Assembly (NCBI GenBank): GCA_964502665.1
Contig: CAZCXP010000042.1
Coordinates: forward strand, 1 to 17,160
Source: SOKG01 sp964502665
Lineage (GTDB): Bacteria; Chloroflexota; Dehalococcoidia; SZUA-161
Reading direction: 5' to 3'
Length of the DNA stretch: 17,160 nucleotides
Shown here: piece by piece, positions 1 through 7,570 of the stretch
Layout: each line of letters begins with the position of its first letter
How positions within the stretch are numbered: position 1 is the stretch's first letter
Notes under the pieces: model-generated
The model's database searches: none
What the model was told of the DNA's origin: nothing
Seen by the model: the letters and a program-made list of their open reading frames with translations, nothing else
Program-made: the position numbers and the translations under genes

Positions 1-302
1 GTATCTCGACAATGACCGGTTTGCCTACGGTCATCGGCTGGTTGACTCATGAGGTTATGTGGCGGGCCTCTTGGGACGTGGTTGCCGGGCGAGATACAGA
101 TGTAGAAACGATTTATCAGACCACGGATGCGGAGGAGGCAATCGCTCTTCTAAATAAGTATAATGTCGAATACATCTATGTCGGAACCCTTGAGAGGGAG
201 AGCTACGAAACAGAAGGACTGCTGAAATTCGCCAGCCATCCCGAAACCTATGACCCGGTATATGAGAAGAAAGACGTGACCATCTATCAGGTGTTGCCGT
301 GA
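1..302 (+). CDS. C-terminal fragment of DUF2298 (Chlor_Arch_YYY) membrane protein
   Basis: The frame is open from the window edge (first full codon at 3) to TGA at 300-302, so only the last 99 or so residues are present. They contain GLPTVIGWLTHEVMWR near the visible start, then IYQTTDAEEAIALLNKYNVEYIYVGTLE. This pattern (TGLPTVLGW..HE..WR, then a soluble tail with a conserved Y-V-Y-V-G-x-L-E segment) is what I know from the extracytoplasmic C-terminus of DUF2298 proteins, large polytopic proteins common in Chloroflexota and some archaea and thought to be GT-C-like glycosyltransferases. The visible part has no membrane segment, as expected for this tail. It lies 65 nt upstream of another polytopic protein on the same strand. 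The family call is from memory of its conserved tail; biochemical function is unproven. Confidence 0.72.
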   Translation, partial: ISTMTGLPTVIGWLTHEVMWRASWDVVAGRDTDVETIYQTTDAEEAIALLNKYNVEYIYVGTLERESYETEGLLKFASHPETYDPVYEKKDVTIYQVLP

Positions 303-335
303 CACATACATTCATTATTGCACTGCTTTCGCAGT

Positions 336-365
336 TTGCGGTACCTGGCAAGTTGCCTTTAGAAT
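336..365 (+). promoter_or_regulatory. weak candidate promoter before the 399-aa membrane protein
   Basis: TTGCGG (336-341) and TAGAAT (360-365) are separated by 18 nt. The -10 matches TATAAT at five of six positions; the -35 matches only at TTG. Transcription would start near 372, downstream of the GTG at 368 but upstream of the in-frame GTG at 383, so if real it would favour the later start. Just upstream a small hairpin (ACTGC 322-326 / GCAGT 331-335) followed by a few T could be a weak terminator for the preceding gene. Confidence 0.25.
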
Positions 366-367
366 AA

Positions 368-1567
368 GTGACAAGGGGTCAGGTGAGACGACTTCTTAGC
401 CTGGGAGAAAGCAAAAGCCTGAGGAGAGCCGGCATCCCTCTGTTAATCGTGGCGGTGATGTTCGGCATCTACTTCCTAACCAACTCTACTCCCCTTCAAT
501 GGTATAAACATTATGTCTATCAATCTGAGGCTTTTCTCGACGGGAGAGTCGACCTGCAGGGCTTCCCGGAGTTTTACCACGACTTAGCGGAGTACGAAGG
601 AAAATACTACCTGGCCAGCCCGCCGATGCCAGCGGTGGTACTGCTGCCGGCTGTGGCCATATGGGGGGAGGATACCGACGAGGTCCGTATAAGTATGCTC
701 ATGGGGGCTATCAATGTAGCCCTGGCCTGGATCCTGTTGGGCCGTTTGGGGGTCGACGGCCGCATGCGATGGCTGCTCACGGGGCTCTTTGGCCTGGGTA
801 CCGTCCATTGGGAGGTAGCCACCCATGGCACTACCTGGTTTTTTGCCGAGATAGTGGCTGTTTTCTTCCTGCTGCTCAGCCTGATCGAACACTTCGGCCG
901 GAGACGGGCCTTTCTGGTGGGGCTACTGCTGGGATTATCGGTGCTCAGCCGGCTGCCGGTCCTCATGGGAGCCATCTTTTTCCTGGCCACTTTATCTCAG
1001 GACGGGGGCTTCCCCCGGCGCCATCTCCAGTTCCTGGCTGGACTGGCCTTGCCCCTGGCCCTTTTCGGGTATTACAATTTCATCCGCTTTGATAATCCCC
1101 TGGAGACGGGCTATCTTGCGCATAGCTATGCTGCCTACTTTGCTGCCGACATCGCGAAGTACGGCTATTTCAGCCCTCACTATATAGCAAAGCATCTATA
1201 TACTTTGCTGCTCCTGCCTCCAGAGTATATCGACCATTTCTCTTTCCTGAGACCTTCCATGGAGGGGATGAGCATCCTGCTCACGACCCCAGCGGTGCTC
1301 TACGCAGCGAGAGCCAGGTTTTCCGAATCGGTGAACCTGTGGGCGGGGGTGGCGGTGGTAGCCATTCTCCTCCCCACGCTGTTCTGGTTCTCTACAGGGT
1401 GGGTCCAGTTTGGGTACCGTTATAGCCTGGATTTCTTCCCCTTTCTTCTCATCCTGATCAGCGCCGGCATGGGGAGCAGCTTGAGCAAAGGAAAGATCGG
1501 CCTGGTAGCCTTTTGCATAGCGGTGAACCTGTGGGGAGCACTTTGGAGCGTGCACCTGGGGTGGTAG
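368..1567 (+). CDS. polytopic GT-C-like membrane glycosyltransferase, putative
   Basis: A 399-residue protein with one N-terminal hydrophobic helix (about residues 23-40) and roughly nine further membrane segments. An extracytoplasmic loop after the first helix carries the acidic stretch FYHDLAEYEGKYYLASPPMP, the position where GT-C enzymes place their catalytic acidic residues. Later YNFIRFDNPLETGY and VQFGYRYSLDFFPFL resemble motifs of GT39-like membrane transferases common in Chloroflexota; I recognise the style rather than a named family. The start is uncertain: GTG 368 has no Shine-Dalgarno, while in-frame GTG 383 has AAGGGG at 373-378, only 4 nt away. It sits between a DUF2298 fragment and the PMT fusion, so a role in envelope or protein glycosylation is inferred. 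Substrate and donor (probably polyprenyl-phosphate sugar) cannot be read from sequence. Confidence 0.6.
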   Translation: MTRGQVRRLLSLGESKSLRRAGIPLLIVAVMFGIYFLTNSTPLQWYKHYVYQSEAFLDGRVDLQGFPEFYHDLAEYEGKYYLASPPMPAVVLLPAVAIWGEDTDEVRISMLMGAINVALAWILLGRLGVDGRMRWLLTGLFGLGTVHWEVATHGTTWFFAEIVAVFFLLLSLIEHFGRRRAFLVGLLLGLSVLSRLPVLMGAIFFLATLSQDGGFPRRHLQFLAGLALPLALFGYYNFIRFDNPLETGYLAHSYAAYFAADIAKYGYFSPHYIAKHLYTLLLLPPEYIDHFSFLRPSMEGMSILLTTPAVLYAARARFSESVNLWAGVAVVAILLPTLFWFSTGWVQFGYRYSLDFFPFLLILISAGMGSSLSKGKIGLVAFCIAVNLWGALWSVHLGW

Positions 1568-1643
1568 TTGACCTCCCTCACACTCTGAGGAAGGAACCTG
1601 CAGACCTGTGACAGCACGGTAGCTGAAGGGGGCAAAAGCGAGA

Positions 1644-4589
1644 ATGCAGACAGGAGTATTAGCAAGGCTACAGCGCCAACTGTCAGAGCACCGCGGCGAG
1701 GCTGCGCTTGTAGTCATCGTCCTTGCCGTCTCCCTGCTGGTGCGGCTGCTGCTAAGCCGCTTCCTACCTGCATACGGAGTAGACCTAGCTCTTTTTAGGT
1801 TCTGGTTTGACGCTGCTGCCGACAAGGGCATACCCGGGTTTTACGATGCCATTCCCAACTGCGACTATCCCCCGTTCAACGTCTATATCTTCTGGCTTTT
1901 CGGGAAACTGGCCTACGCTACAGGTCAGTATACCTCGGCTTTCATTATCAAGCTCCCGGGAACCCTGTTCGACCTCGCTACCGCTTTCCTCATCTTCCGC
2001 TTCCTGCGCTCGAGGTTCTCCTTCAAGGTCTCCCTGGCAGTTATGGCCATCTACGCCTTCAATCCCGCAACCATCTTCGACCTGGCGGTGTGGGGGCAGT
2101 TGGACTCCATCTACACCTTCTTCATGGTTGCATCCCTCTACTCCGCCCTGCGCTCGAAGTACGAGCTTTCGGGGGGCCTGCTGGCCCTGGCCATACTCAC
2201 CAAGCCTCAGAGCATTGTCCTGCTCCCGGTTGTGGCCTACATAACCCTGAGAAACGGAGACTGGCGACGTATCATATTCACCAGCGCAGTCTTCGCGGCA
2301 GTTGTCTACCTGGTTATCCTCCCCTTCCACTGGGACAACCCGATAGCGTTCGTGGTCGACCGGTACCTTAATCCGAACGCGGGCTACAATTACTGGGCCT
2401 ACAACACCATCAATGCATACAACTTCTGGGCGCTGCTCGGCTTCTGGAAGTCAGACACCGTTCCCCACCTCGGCCTGACCTATCAGCAGTGGGGCGGTCT
2501 GGTCTTCGGTGCCTTTGCGGCCTTTGTTATGTGGCAGCTCCACCGCAGGTACGAGCCCCGCTCGGCCATTTTCGCCGTATTCTTACTGGCGTTTGGCTTT
2601 TTTATGCTGATGACCAGGATGCACGAACGATATCTCTTCGCCGTATTCGCCCTCCTGGCCCTGGGCTGGTACACACGTTGCACGATCTGGATGTACTTGG
2701 GGCTCGCGGCAACGTACCTAGCGAACCTGGCCTACGTGCTGTCACTCGCCAGTGACGACGTTTACTGGATCCCCGACGGTCATTGGTCTGTCTACGTTCT
2801 GGTCCCTGCCAATATCATCCTGCTCGGTTTATCCATCTGGACTTTCTACAGAATGCAGCGATCCAAACCGCCCGAAGCCGAGGCACAATCACCACCCCCT
2901 CGGTTGCCAGCCCGCGAGGAAATCGAGGAACAGCCGCCACCCCCCGCCCGCAGAGGGATTCGCCTCTGGAGCGCACCTGTCGGTGTAGCGATTCTCACCA
3001 TCATCTACTTCTCCGTGTCCGTGTGGAATCTGGGCGACCTGCGCGCCCCCAGCTCCGACTTCATTCCTCAGCACGACCCTGAGGAGGTCTATCTGGACCT
3101 TGGGGAAACAACCCGCGTGGACAAGGTCTTCTTGCTTCTACAAGACTCCAGCACTGTCGAAGTGGAGCTCTACTGGGGCTCACCGGAAAGCTGGACCCTG
3201 GCGACAAGCCAGCGGTGGTCTGGCGCAGCCCACCGACAGTGGCAAAGCCTCGGTCTAGGTCGCGAGACCAGATATGTTCGCTTTCTATTCAAAGGAGCCT
3301 CGGGGCGAATCGGGGAGGTGGCCCTGTTCTCGGGCGACCAGAAACTGCATATAGCCGCCGCCATGGGCGACCGAGGCGAGGAAGTAAGCGAAGCGCTTAT
3401 CGACGAGCAGGACCTCTTCAGCCACCCTGCCAGCCACAAGTCGGGCACCTACTTCGACGAGATATACTACGTCCGCGCCGCAGAGGAGCACCTGCAGCTC
3501 CAGGACCCCTATGGCGAGAGGACCCACCCGCCGCTGAGCAAGCTCATCGTCGCCGCCAGCATTAAGGTCTTCGGCCATAACCCCTTTGCCTGGCGCATCC
3601 CCGGGGTGATCTTCGCCACCCTGATGATCCCTCTTATCTACGATTTCGCCAGGCGTATGTTCAACTCGCCCCGCGCCGGGCTCATCGCTGCCTTTCTCCT
3701 CACCTTCGACTTCATGCACTTCGTCCAGGCCCGGCTGGTCACCCCGGAGACCTTTATTCTGTTCTTCGTTATCGCCATGTTCTATTTCTTCTACCGCTAT
3801 TCGCAGGACCCCTCCCGAGGAGGAAAGTACCTCTTCCTCAGCATGGTGTTCTTCGGATTTGGGTTTTCCACCAAGTGGGTCGTCATGTGGGGCTTCGTCG
3901 GCCTGGTGTTGCTTCTGGTTCTGCTGAAGTGGCGCAAGCCAATCCACAGGAACGAGGTCTACTGGTTTGTGGGGGGTCTGGGAGTGGCAGTGGCGATCTA
4001 TATGCTTTCCAACATCCCCTACTTCCTGGCAGGCTACGACCTGGGCGCCTTTTGGGACCACCAGCTCTCCATGTATCACTTCCATTCCGGCCTCAAGGCG
4101 ACGCATCCTTACAGCTCAGAGTGGTACACCTGGCCACTGATGCTGAAGCCAGTCTATATATTCCTGGGCTCATTTGGTGACACTACCGCCTACATCTCCT
4201 CCTTGGGTAATCCCGCGCTCTGGTGGGCGGGCATCCCCGCGATGATTGCCACCCTTTGGCTTGCAGTGTGGCATAGGAACAAGACTGCTATATTCATAGT
4301 GATCCCATTCCTGACCCAGTGGCTCATATTCGCCGGTATCGGCCGCTGTCTGTTTCTCTATCATTTCTACCCCAACGTGCTCTTTATGATTCTGGGCATT
4401 ACGTTGTGCATAGAATGGCTGTGGAATCGGTATGAGTGGGGCAAATGGGCTGTAGCGGGCTACCTTGCTCTCAACGTCGCCTGCTTCGCCCTTTTCTTCC
4501 CCGCTATCTCGGGGCTGCCCATGTCGAATGTCTACTGGGAGTGGCTAAATGGGATCCGGCACTGGATAACTTGGGGCTGGATAACCTAG
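1644..4589 (+). CDS. two-module GT-C fusion: Gpi18/GT87-like mannosyltransferase + discoidin-like domain + PMT (GT39)
   Basis: A 981-residue membrane protein in three parts. Residues 1-405 form a polytopic GT-C module with CDYPPF (73-78), WGQLDS (150-155) and TRMHERYLF (about 321-330), motifs I associate with Gpi18-like (COG5542) mannosyltransferases. A Pro/Glu-rich linker (about 406-440) and one membrane helix (about 442-464) lead to a soluble segment (about 480-570) with the alternating pattern of an F5/8-type-C (discoidin) sandwich: VYLDLGETTRVDKVFLLL, TRYVRFLFK, IGEVALFSG. Residues from about 600 to the end match PMT: FDEIYYVRAA (604 onward, with the usual catalytic-type acidic pair), HPPLSK (628-633), HPYSSEWYTWPLM and YHFYPN. 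The PMT family moves mannose from polyprenyl-phosphate-mannose to Ser/Thr of exported proteins. Start ATG 1644 has AAGGGGG at 1626-1632. Both catalytic modules look intact; coupling them in one chain is unusual. Confidence 0.82.
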   Translation: MQTGVLARLQRQLSEHRGEAALVVIVLAVSLLVRLLLSRFLPAYGVDLALFRFWFDAAADKGIPGFYDAIPNCDYPPFNVYIFWLFGKLAYATGQYTSAFIIKLPGTLFDLATAFLIFRFLRSRFSFKVSLAVMAIYAFNPATIFDLAVWGQLDSIYTFFMVASLYSALRSKYELSGGLLALAILTKPQSIVLLPVVAYITLRNGDWRRIIFTSAVFAAVVYLVILPFHWDNPIAFVVDRYLNPNAGYNYWAYNTINAYNFWALLGFWKSDTVPHLGLTYQQWGGLVFGAFAAFVMWQLHRRYEPRSAIFAVFLLAFGFFMLMTRMHERYLFAVFALLALGWYTRCTIWMYLGLAATYLANLAYVLSLASDDVYWIPDGHWSVYVLVPANIILLGLSIWTFYRMQRSKPPEAEAQSPPPRLPAREEIEEQPPPPARRGIRLWSAPVGVAILTIIYFSVSVWNLGDLRAPSSDFIPQHDPEEVYLDLGETTRVDKVFLLLQDSSTVEVELYWGSPESWTLATSQRWSGAAHRQWQSLGLGRETRYVRFLFKGASGRIGEVALFSGDQKLHIAAAMGDRGEEVSEALIDEQDLFSHPASHKSGTYFDEIYYVRAAEEHLQLQDPYGERTHPPLSKLIVAASIKVFGHNPFAWRIPGVIFATLMIPLIYDFARRMFNSPRAGLIAAFLLTFDFMHFVQARLVTPETFILFFVIAMFYFFYRYSQDPSRGGKYLFLSMVFFGFGFSTKWVVMWGFVGLVLLLVLLKWRKPIHRNEVYWFVGGLGVAVAIYMLSNIPYFLAGYDLGAFWDHQLSMYHFHSGLKATHPYSSEWYTWPLMLKPVYIFLGSFGDTTAYISSLGNPALWWAGIPAMIATLWLAVWHRNKTAIFIVIPFLTQWLIFAGIGRCLFLYHFYPNVLFMILGITLCIEWLWNRYEWGKWAVAGYLALNVACFALFFPAISGLPMSNVYWEWLNGIRHWITWGWIT

Positions 4590-4601
4590 AACTGCCCACG
4601 C

Positions 4602-4618
4602 CCAAGTGCAACACTTGG
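4602..4618 (+). terminator. hairpin just after the PMT fusion, possible terminator without U-tract
   Basis: CCAAGTG (4602-4608) and CACTTGG (4612-4618) form a perfect 7-bp stem with a CAA loop, 12 nt after the TAG stop. No T-run follows, so it is not a classical intrinsic terminator; it could act as an mRNA 3' end or a rho-assisted stop. Confidence 0.35.
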
Positions 4619-4661
4619 AGATTCCTGCGGTATTCTTACGCAAAGCCGTCTAGAGGGTCAC

Positions 4662-4759
4662 GTCATTGCGACCCCGATTTATCGGGGGAAGCAATCTTGC
4701 TGATCACTTCGGGATTGCTTCGTCGCCCCTTCGACAGGCTCAGGGCTCCTCGCAATGAC
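4662..4759. repeat. REP/MITE-like inverted-repeat element
   Basis: Terminal inverted repeats GTCATTGCGA (4662-4671) and TCGCAATGAC (4750-4759) match perfectly over 10 bp. Inside are two more perfect stems: CCCCGAT/ATCGGGG (4672-4687) and GAAGCAATC (4688-4696) paired with GATTGCTTC (4713-4721). The right half holds CCTTCGACAGGCTCAGGGCT. The GTCATTGCGA...GAAGCAATC...GATTGCTTC...TCGCAATGAC architecture is one I know as a dispersed noncoding repeat in many bacteria, including Dehalococcoidia. It has no transposase. It fills most of the 309-nt gene-free stretch 4590-4898, between the convergent PMT fusion and SDR genes; otherwise that stretch holds only the hairpin at 4602-4618 and a second copy of the 16-bp palindrome at 4854. 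Open frames across it are repeat translations, not genes. Confidence 0.7.
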
Positions 4760-4853
4760 ATACCAATCCACTGCTGCGAAACCCATTTCCCGACCGCCTT
4801 CCGCTCTGAGGCTCAGGCTTAAAGAGGGGTCACGACGACGCCCAAACCCCCGG

Positions 4854-4869
4854 CCCCGATTTATCGGGG
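4854..4869. repeat. second copy of the 16-bp palindrome CCCCGATTTATCGGGG
   Basis: CCCCGAT-TT-ATCGGGG is identical to 4672-4687, 182 nt away. It lies 29 nt beyond the SDR stop codon, so on the minus strand it could end that transcript, but no T-run follows on that strand. It could equally be a remnant of a second REP-like element. Confidence 0.5.
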
Positions 4870-4898
4870 CACCTTCTTTCAGCAGCGTCCGCACAGGA

Positions 4899-5801
4899 TT
4901 ACGCCTTCGGCGGCTGGGGTGGGGAGGGGTTCACCAGCCCCGCTGCCAGCGTGCCGGGCACAATGGCTGCCAGCTCATCGAGAGTCCATTTCCCCGCTTT
5001 GGGTTGGATGGTCTTGATTTCCTCCGGCTCGGAGTAAAGGGCTACCTTGTCCCCACTGATGAGAAAGGTACGGCCGTTTATGCTGGCAGCCTCATCGGTT
5101 GCAAGGTATATGACAAATGGGACCATTTCCTCGGGCTGCGGCAGGGAGGCAATCACGTCCGCCCCCGGAGGCAGTGCGGTGCCTTCGGCCTTTGCCTTTT
5201 CAATAGCAGCCTTAAGCTCCGCAGATACCGTAATTCTGGTCGCAGCGCGTGGCCGAACGGCATTGCAGGTTACCCCGTATCTGCCCATGTCCCGGGCCAC
5301 GGTCCTGGTGAAACCGATGACTCCCTCCTTGGCAGCGCTGTAGTTGGCTTGACCCAAGTTCCCCAGACCCGCTTCGGATGAGGTGTTTATGATGCGCCCG
5401 CTTCTTTGCTGCCTGAATATCACGCACGCGGGTTTCGTGCAATTGTAGAGTCCGTATAGGTCAACCTTCAGAACAATGTCCCATTCCTCAGGGCTCATAT
5501 TGTAGATCATCCGATCTCTGTAAAGGCCGGCGTTGTTCACCAGGATATCCAACCTGCCAAAGGCATCGATGGCGGCCTTGATGATATTCTCCCCACCCTC
5601 GGTCGTAGCTACATTATTGTAGTTGGCAACCGCTTCTCCCCCTTTGTCCTTGATTTCCTTGACTACATCGTCTGCGGGTGAGGTTGACTTCCCTGAACCA
5701 TCGGGCTCGCTTCCCAGGTCGTTAACCACCACCTTGGCTCCTTCCTCGGCGAACAGGAGAGCCTCAGCCCTGCCGATGCCCCGGCCACCCCCGGTGACCA
5801 C
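4899..5801 (-). CDS. short-chain dehydrogenase/reductase, hydroxyacyl-CoA dehydrogenase-like (5' end in assembly gap)
   Basis: A 300-residue visible SDR. Numbering from the first visible codon, TGGGRGIG (3-10) is the Rossmann glycine motif, NNAG is at 89-92, and the catalytic set is Ser141 or Ser142, Tyr154 and Lys158 in YSAAK. The inserted stretch VVVNDLGSEPDGSGKSTSPADD and the long tail after residue 230 resemble the SDR group that includes the dehydrogenase half of peroxisomal multifunctional enzyme 2, so the substrate may be a 3-hydroxyacyl-CoA or similar; specificity is inference. The first visible codon is GTG beside the N-run and is not the true start: the usual residues before VVTGGG are missing, so the start lies in the gap. 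One residue is lost between the catalytic Ser and Tyr relative to FabG spacing. It is on the same strand as gpsA, but co-transcription cannot be judged across the gap. Confidence 0.85.
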   Translation of the reverse strand: MVTGGGRGIGRAEALLFAEEGAKVVVNDLGSEPDGSGKSTSPADDVVKEIKDKGGEAVANYNNVATTEGGENIIKAAIDAFGRLDILVNNAGLYRDRMIYNMSPEEWDIVLKVDLYGLYNCTKPACVIFRQQRSGRIINTSSEAGLGNLGQANYSAAKEGVIGFTRTVARDMGRYGVTCNAVRPRAATRITVSAELKAAIEKAKAEGTALPPGADVIASLPQPEEMVPFVIYLATDEAASINGRTFLISGDKVALYSEPEEIKTIQPKAGKWTLDELAAIVPGTLAAGLVNPSPPQPPKA

Positions 5802-5901
5802 NNNNNNNNNNNNNNNNNNNNNNNNNNNNNNNNNNNNNNNNNNNNNNNNNNNNNNNNNNNNNNNNNNNNNNNNNNNNNNNNNNNNNNNNNNNNNNNNNNN
5901 N
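5802..5901. other. assembly gap, exactly 100 N
   Basis: A run of 100 ambiguous bases, the conventional placeholder for a scaffold join of unknown length. It removes the start of the SDR gene and leaves only 5 nt before the gpsA stop. Real distance and any missing genes between the SDR and gpsA cannot be known. Confidence 0.97.
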
Positions 5902-5906
5902 TAGCA

Positions 5907-6953
5907 CTATAGACGCTCAATGGCACTACTTAGGGTATCAGCGAACTCGTGTTTCAACTCCCGCCCCATGAGCTCTGCTATCCCCTGGCGCACATCAAGG
6001 CCTTGATACAGCACGCGGTATACCTGCTGAGCGATCGGCATCTCCACTTTGAGCTCGCCGGCCAGCTTGAGGGCGGCGACAGTGGTGGTAACCCCCTCAG
6101 CAATGCCCGTCATGGAAGCCGTTATCTCATCCAGAGGGCGTCCCCGGGCAAGCTCCTGGCCGACAAAGCGGTTGCGGCTCAGTGGGCTGGCGCAGGTGGC
6201 CACCAGATCCCCCAGGCCAGCCAGGCCGGCGAAGGTCAGCGGATTGGCTCCTGCTGCCACCCCCAGGCGGGTGATCTCGGCAAGCCCCCGCGTTATCAGG
6301 CCAGCCTTGGTATTATCTCCATAGCCCAGGCCATCGACCATCCCCGCGGCCAGCGCAATTATGTTCTTGAGCACGCCGCCCAACTCCACACCGACGACAT
6401 CGGTATTGACGTAAACACGAAACAGGGGTGAAGCCATCATCTTCTGCACCCTCGCCGCCACCGAGGCATCACGGGCAGCAACCACGGTCGTCGCCGGCAG
6501 ACCGCGGGCGATCTCCTTGGACAGGTTAGGGCCGGAAAGGACACAGATATTTCGATGAAAACTGCGGTCAAGCTCTTCGGAGACCACCTGTGACATTCGC
6601 TTGGCGCTATCAAGCTCAAGCCCCTTGGCCGCGCTCAGGATAAGCATAGAGCTATCGAGGTGCTCCCTTATCAGCCTAACGTTGTTTCGCATGTCCTGTG
6701 AGGGCACGGCGAGGATGACAAGGGCTACTTTGTGGAGCGCCTCATCAAGCGAAGCGGTGGCGCTAAGCTCTTCGGGAAACGGGAAGCCGGGGAGGCGCAC
6801 GGTGTTCTCCCTCTCCCGATTGAGCCTCTCCGCCTCCGCGTCGGTTCGCGCCCAAAGGCTGACCTTGATCCCCTTACGGCTGAGCATTATCCCCAGCGTT
6901 GTGCCCCACTCTGTGGTGCCGACAACGGCGACCTCTTCCGTCTCGCGCCTCAC
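5907..6953 (-). CDS. gpsA: NAD(P)H-dependent glycerol-3-phosphate dehydrogenase
   Basis: A 348-residue cytosolic enzyme reducing dihydroxyacetone phosphate to sn-glycerol-3-phosphate for phospholipid synthesis. Visible family marks are SAAKGLE (107-113), SGPNLSKEIARGLP (140-153), ELGGVLKNIIALAAGMVDG (190-208, catalytic-type Lys196), DNTKAGLITRGLAE and GLAGLGDLVATC (243-254) followed by SRNR. The N-terminal dinucleotide loop is GTTEWG (12-17) rather than GxGxxG; I recall Dehalococcoides GpsA having GTTTWG, so this looks like a lineage trait rather than damage. Start is GTG with GAGGAG 9 nt upstream, and it overlaps the plsY stop by 4 nt (GTGA), implying translational coupling. PlsY uses its product, so the pair forms a lipid-precursor module. 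Confidence 0.95.
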   Translation of the reverse strand: MRRETEEVAVVGTTEWGTTLGIMLSRKGIKVSLWARTDAEAERLNRERENTVRLPGFPFPEELSATASLDEALHKVALVILAVPSQDMRNNVRLIREHLDSSMLILSAAKGLELDSAKRMSQVVSEELDRSFHRNICVLSGPNLSKEIARGLPATTVVAARDASVAARVQKMMASPLFRVYVNTDVVGVELGGVLKNIIALAAGMVDGLGYGDNTKAGLITRGLAEITRLGVAAGANPLTFAGLAGLGDLVATCASPLSRNRFVGQELARGRPLDEITASMTGIAEGVTTTVAALKLAGELKVEMPIAQQVYRVLYQGLDVRQGIAELMGRELKHEFADTLSSAIERL

Positions 6954-7570
6954 CCCGTTTGTCTCCTCTCACCCTTCTGCCCCAGCTTGCTCTCCGAGCC
7001 CGACAACAGCCTAGCTATATTATCCCGATGCTGCACAACAATCAAGGCAGCAGCGACCGCGACATAGATGAGGTACTGTACCGGAGCCTTGTCCAGAGCC
7101 ACAAAGGCGGCTATCATCGCCAGCGCACTCAGGCCACCCATCATGGAACCCAGGGAGACATAGCGAGACACAGCAGCGACAATAGCAAAGATGGCAAATC
7201 CGGAGGCGGCAACCACCGGTGCCATCACAAAAAGGCCGCCCACTGAAGTGGCGACGCCACGTCCACCCTGAAACCTGATGAACACCGACCAGTTGTGCCC
7301 GGCGATGGCGGCAAAGCCAGCAGCCATCTCGCCAGCGGGGGTACCCAGGACGCACTTGGCAAGGACAACGGCAATCACGCCCTTAAGCATGTCGGCGATG
7401 AGGGCTACAGCAGCATACCTGGGGCCAAGAGTGCGCAGTACGTTGGCGCTGCCGGTCTTGCCGCTGCCATACTGCCTGAGATCCACGCCCCGAAGCTTGC
7501 CCAGCACCAGCCCGGAGGGAATAGAGCCAATCAGGTAACTGCCAACGACCACGGCAGCGAACTCGATCAT
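6950..7570 (-). CDS. plsY: glycerol-3-phosphate acyltransferase PlsY
   Basis: A 206-residue integral membrane protein that transfers acyl from acyl-phosphate to the sn-1 position of glycerol-3-phosphate, the first acylation of phospholipid synthesis. The three PlsY motifs are visible: SIPSG near residue 16 with GSGKTGSANVLRTLG (about 36-50), the ADMLKG loop, GHNWSVFIRFQGGRGVATS (about 91-109), and near the end HRDNIARLLSG. About five to six hydrophobic segments fit the family, as does the length. The ATG start overlaps the der stop by 4 nt (ATGA), and its own stop overlaps gpsA by 4 nt. PlsX, which makes the acyl-phosphate, is not in the window. Confidence 0.96.
   Translation of the reverse strand: MIEFAAVVVGSYLIGSIPSGLVLGKLRGVDLRQYGSGKTGSANVLRTLGPRYAAVALIADMLKGVIAVVLAKCVLGTPAGEMAAGFAAIAGHNWSVFIRFQGGRGVATSVGGLFVMAPVVAASGFAIFAIVAAVSRYVSLGSMMGGLSALAMIAAFVALDKAPVQYLIYVAVAAALIVVQHRDNIARLLSGSESKLGQKGERRQTG

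Noticed and set aside
1196..1831. 211-codon minus-strand frame spanning the end of the 399-aa gene and the start of the fusion
   Set aside because: Low-complexity composition and it crosses two well-supported plus-strand genes.
3285..4106. 273-codon open frame on the minus strand inside the PMT fusion
   Set aside because: Its translation is His/Gly/Glu-rich with no recognisable fold, and it lies wholly antisense to a gene with clear PMT motifs; it is a by-product of high-GC codon use.
4436..4822. 128-codon plus-strand frame past the PMT fusion
   Set aside because: Half is a shadow of the fusion gene, the rest is translation through the REP-like repeat.
4662..4869. Possible CRISPR array from the repeated palindrome
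   Set aside because: Only two copies, 182 nt apart, no regular spacers and no cas genes.
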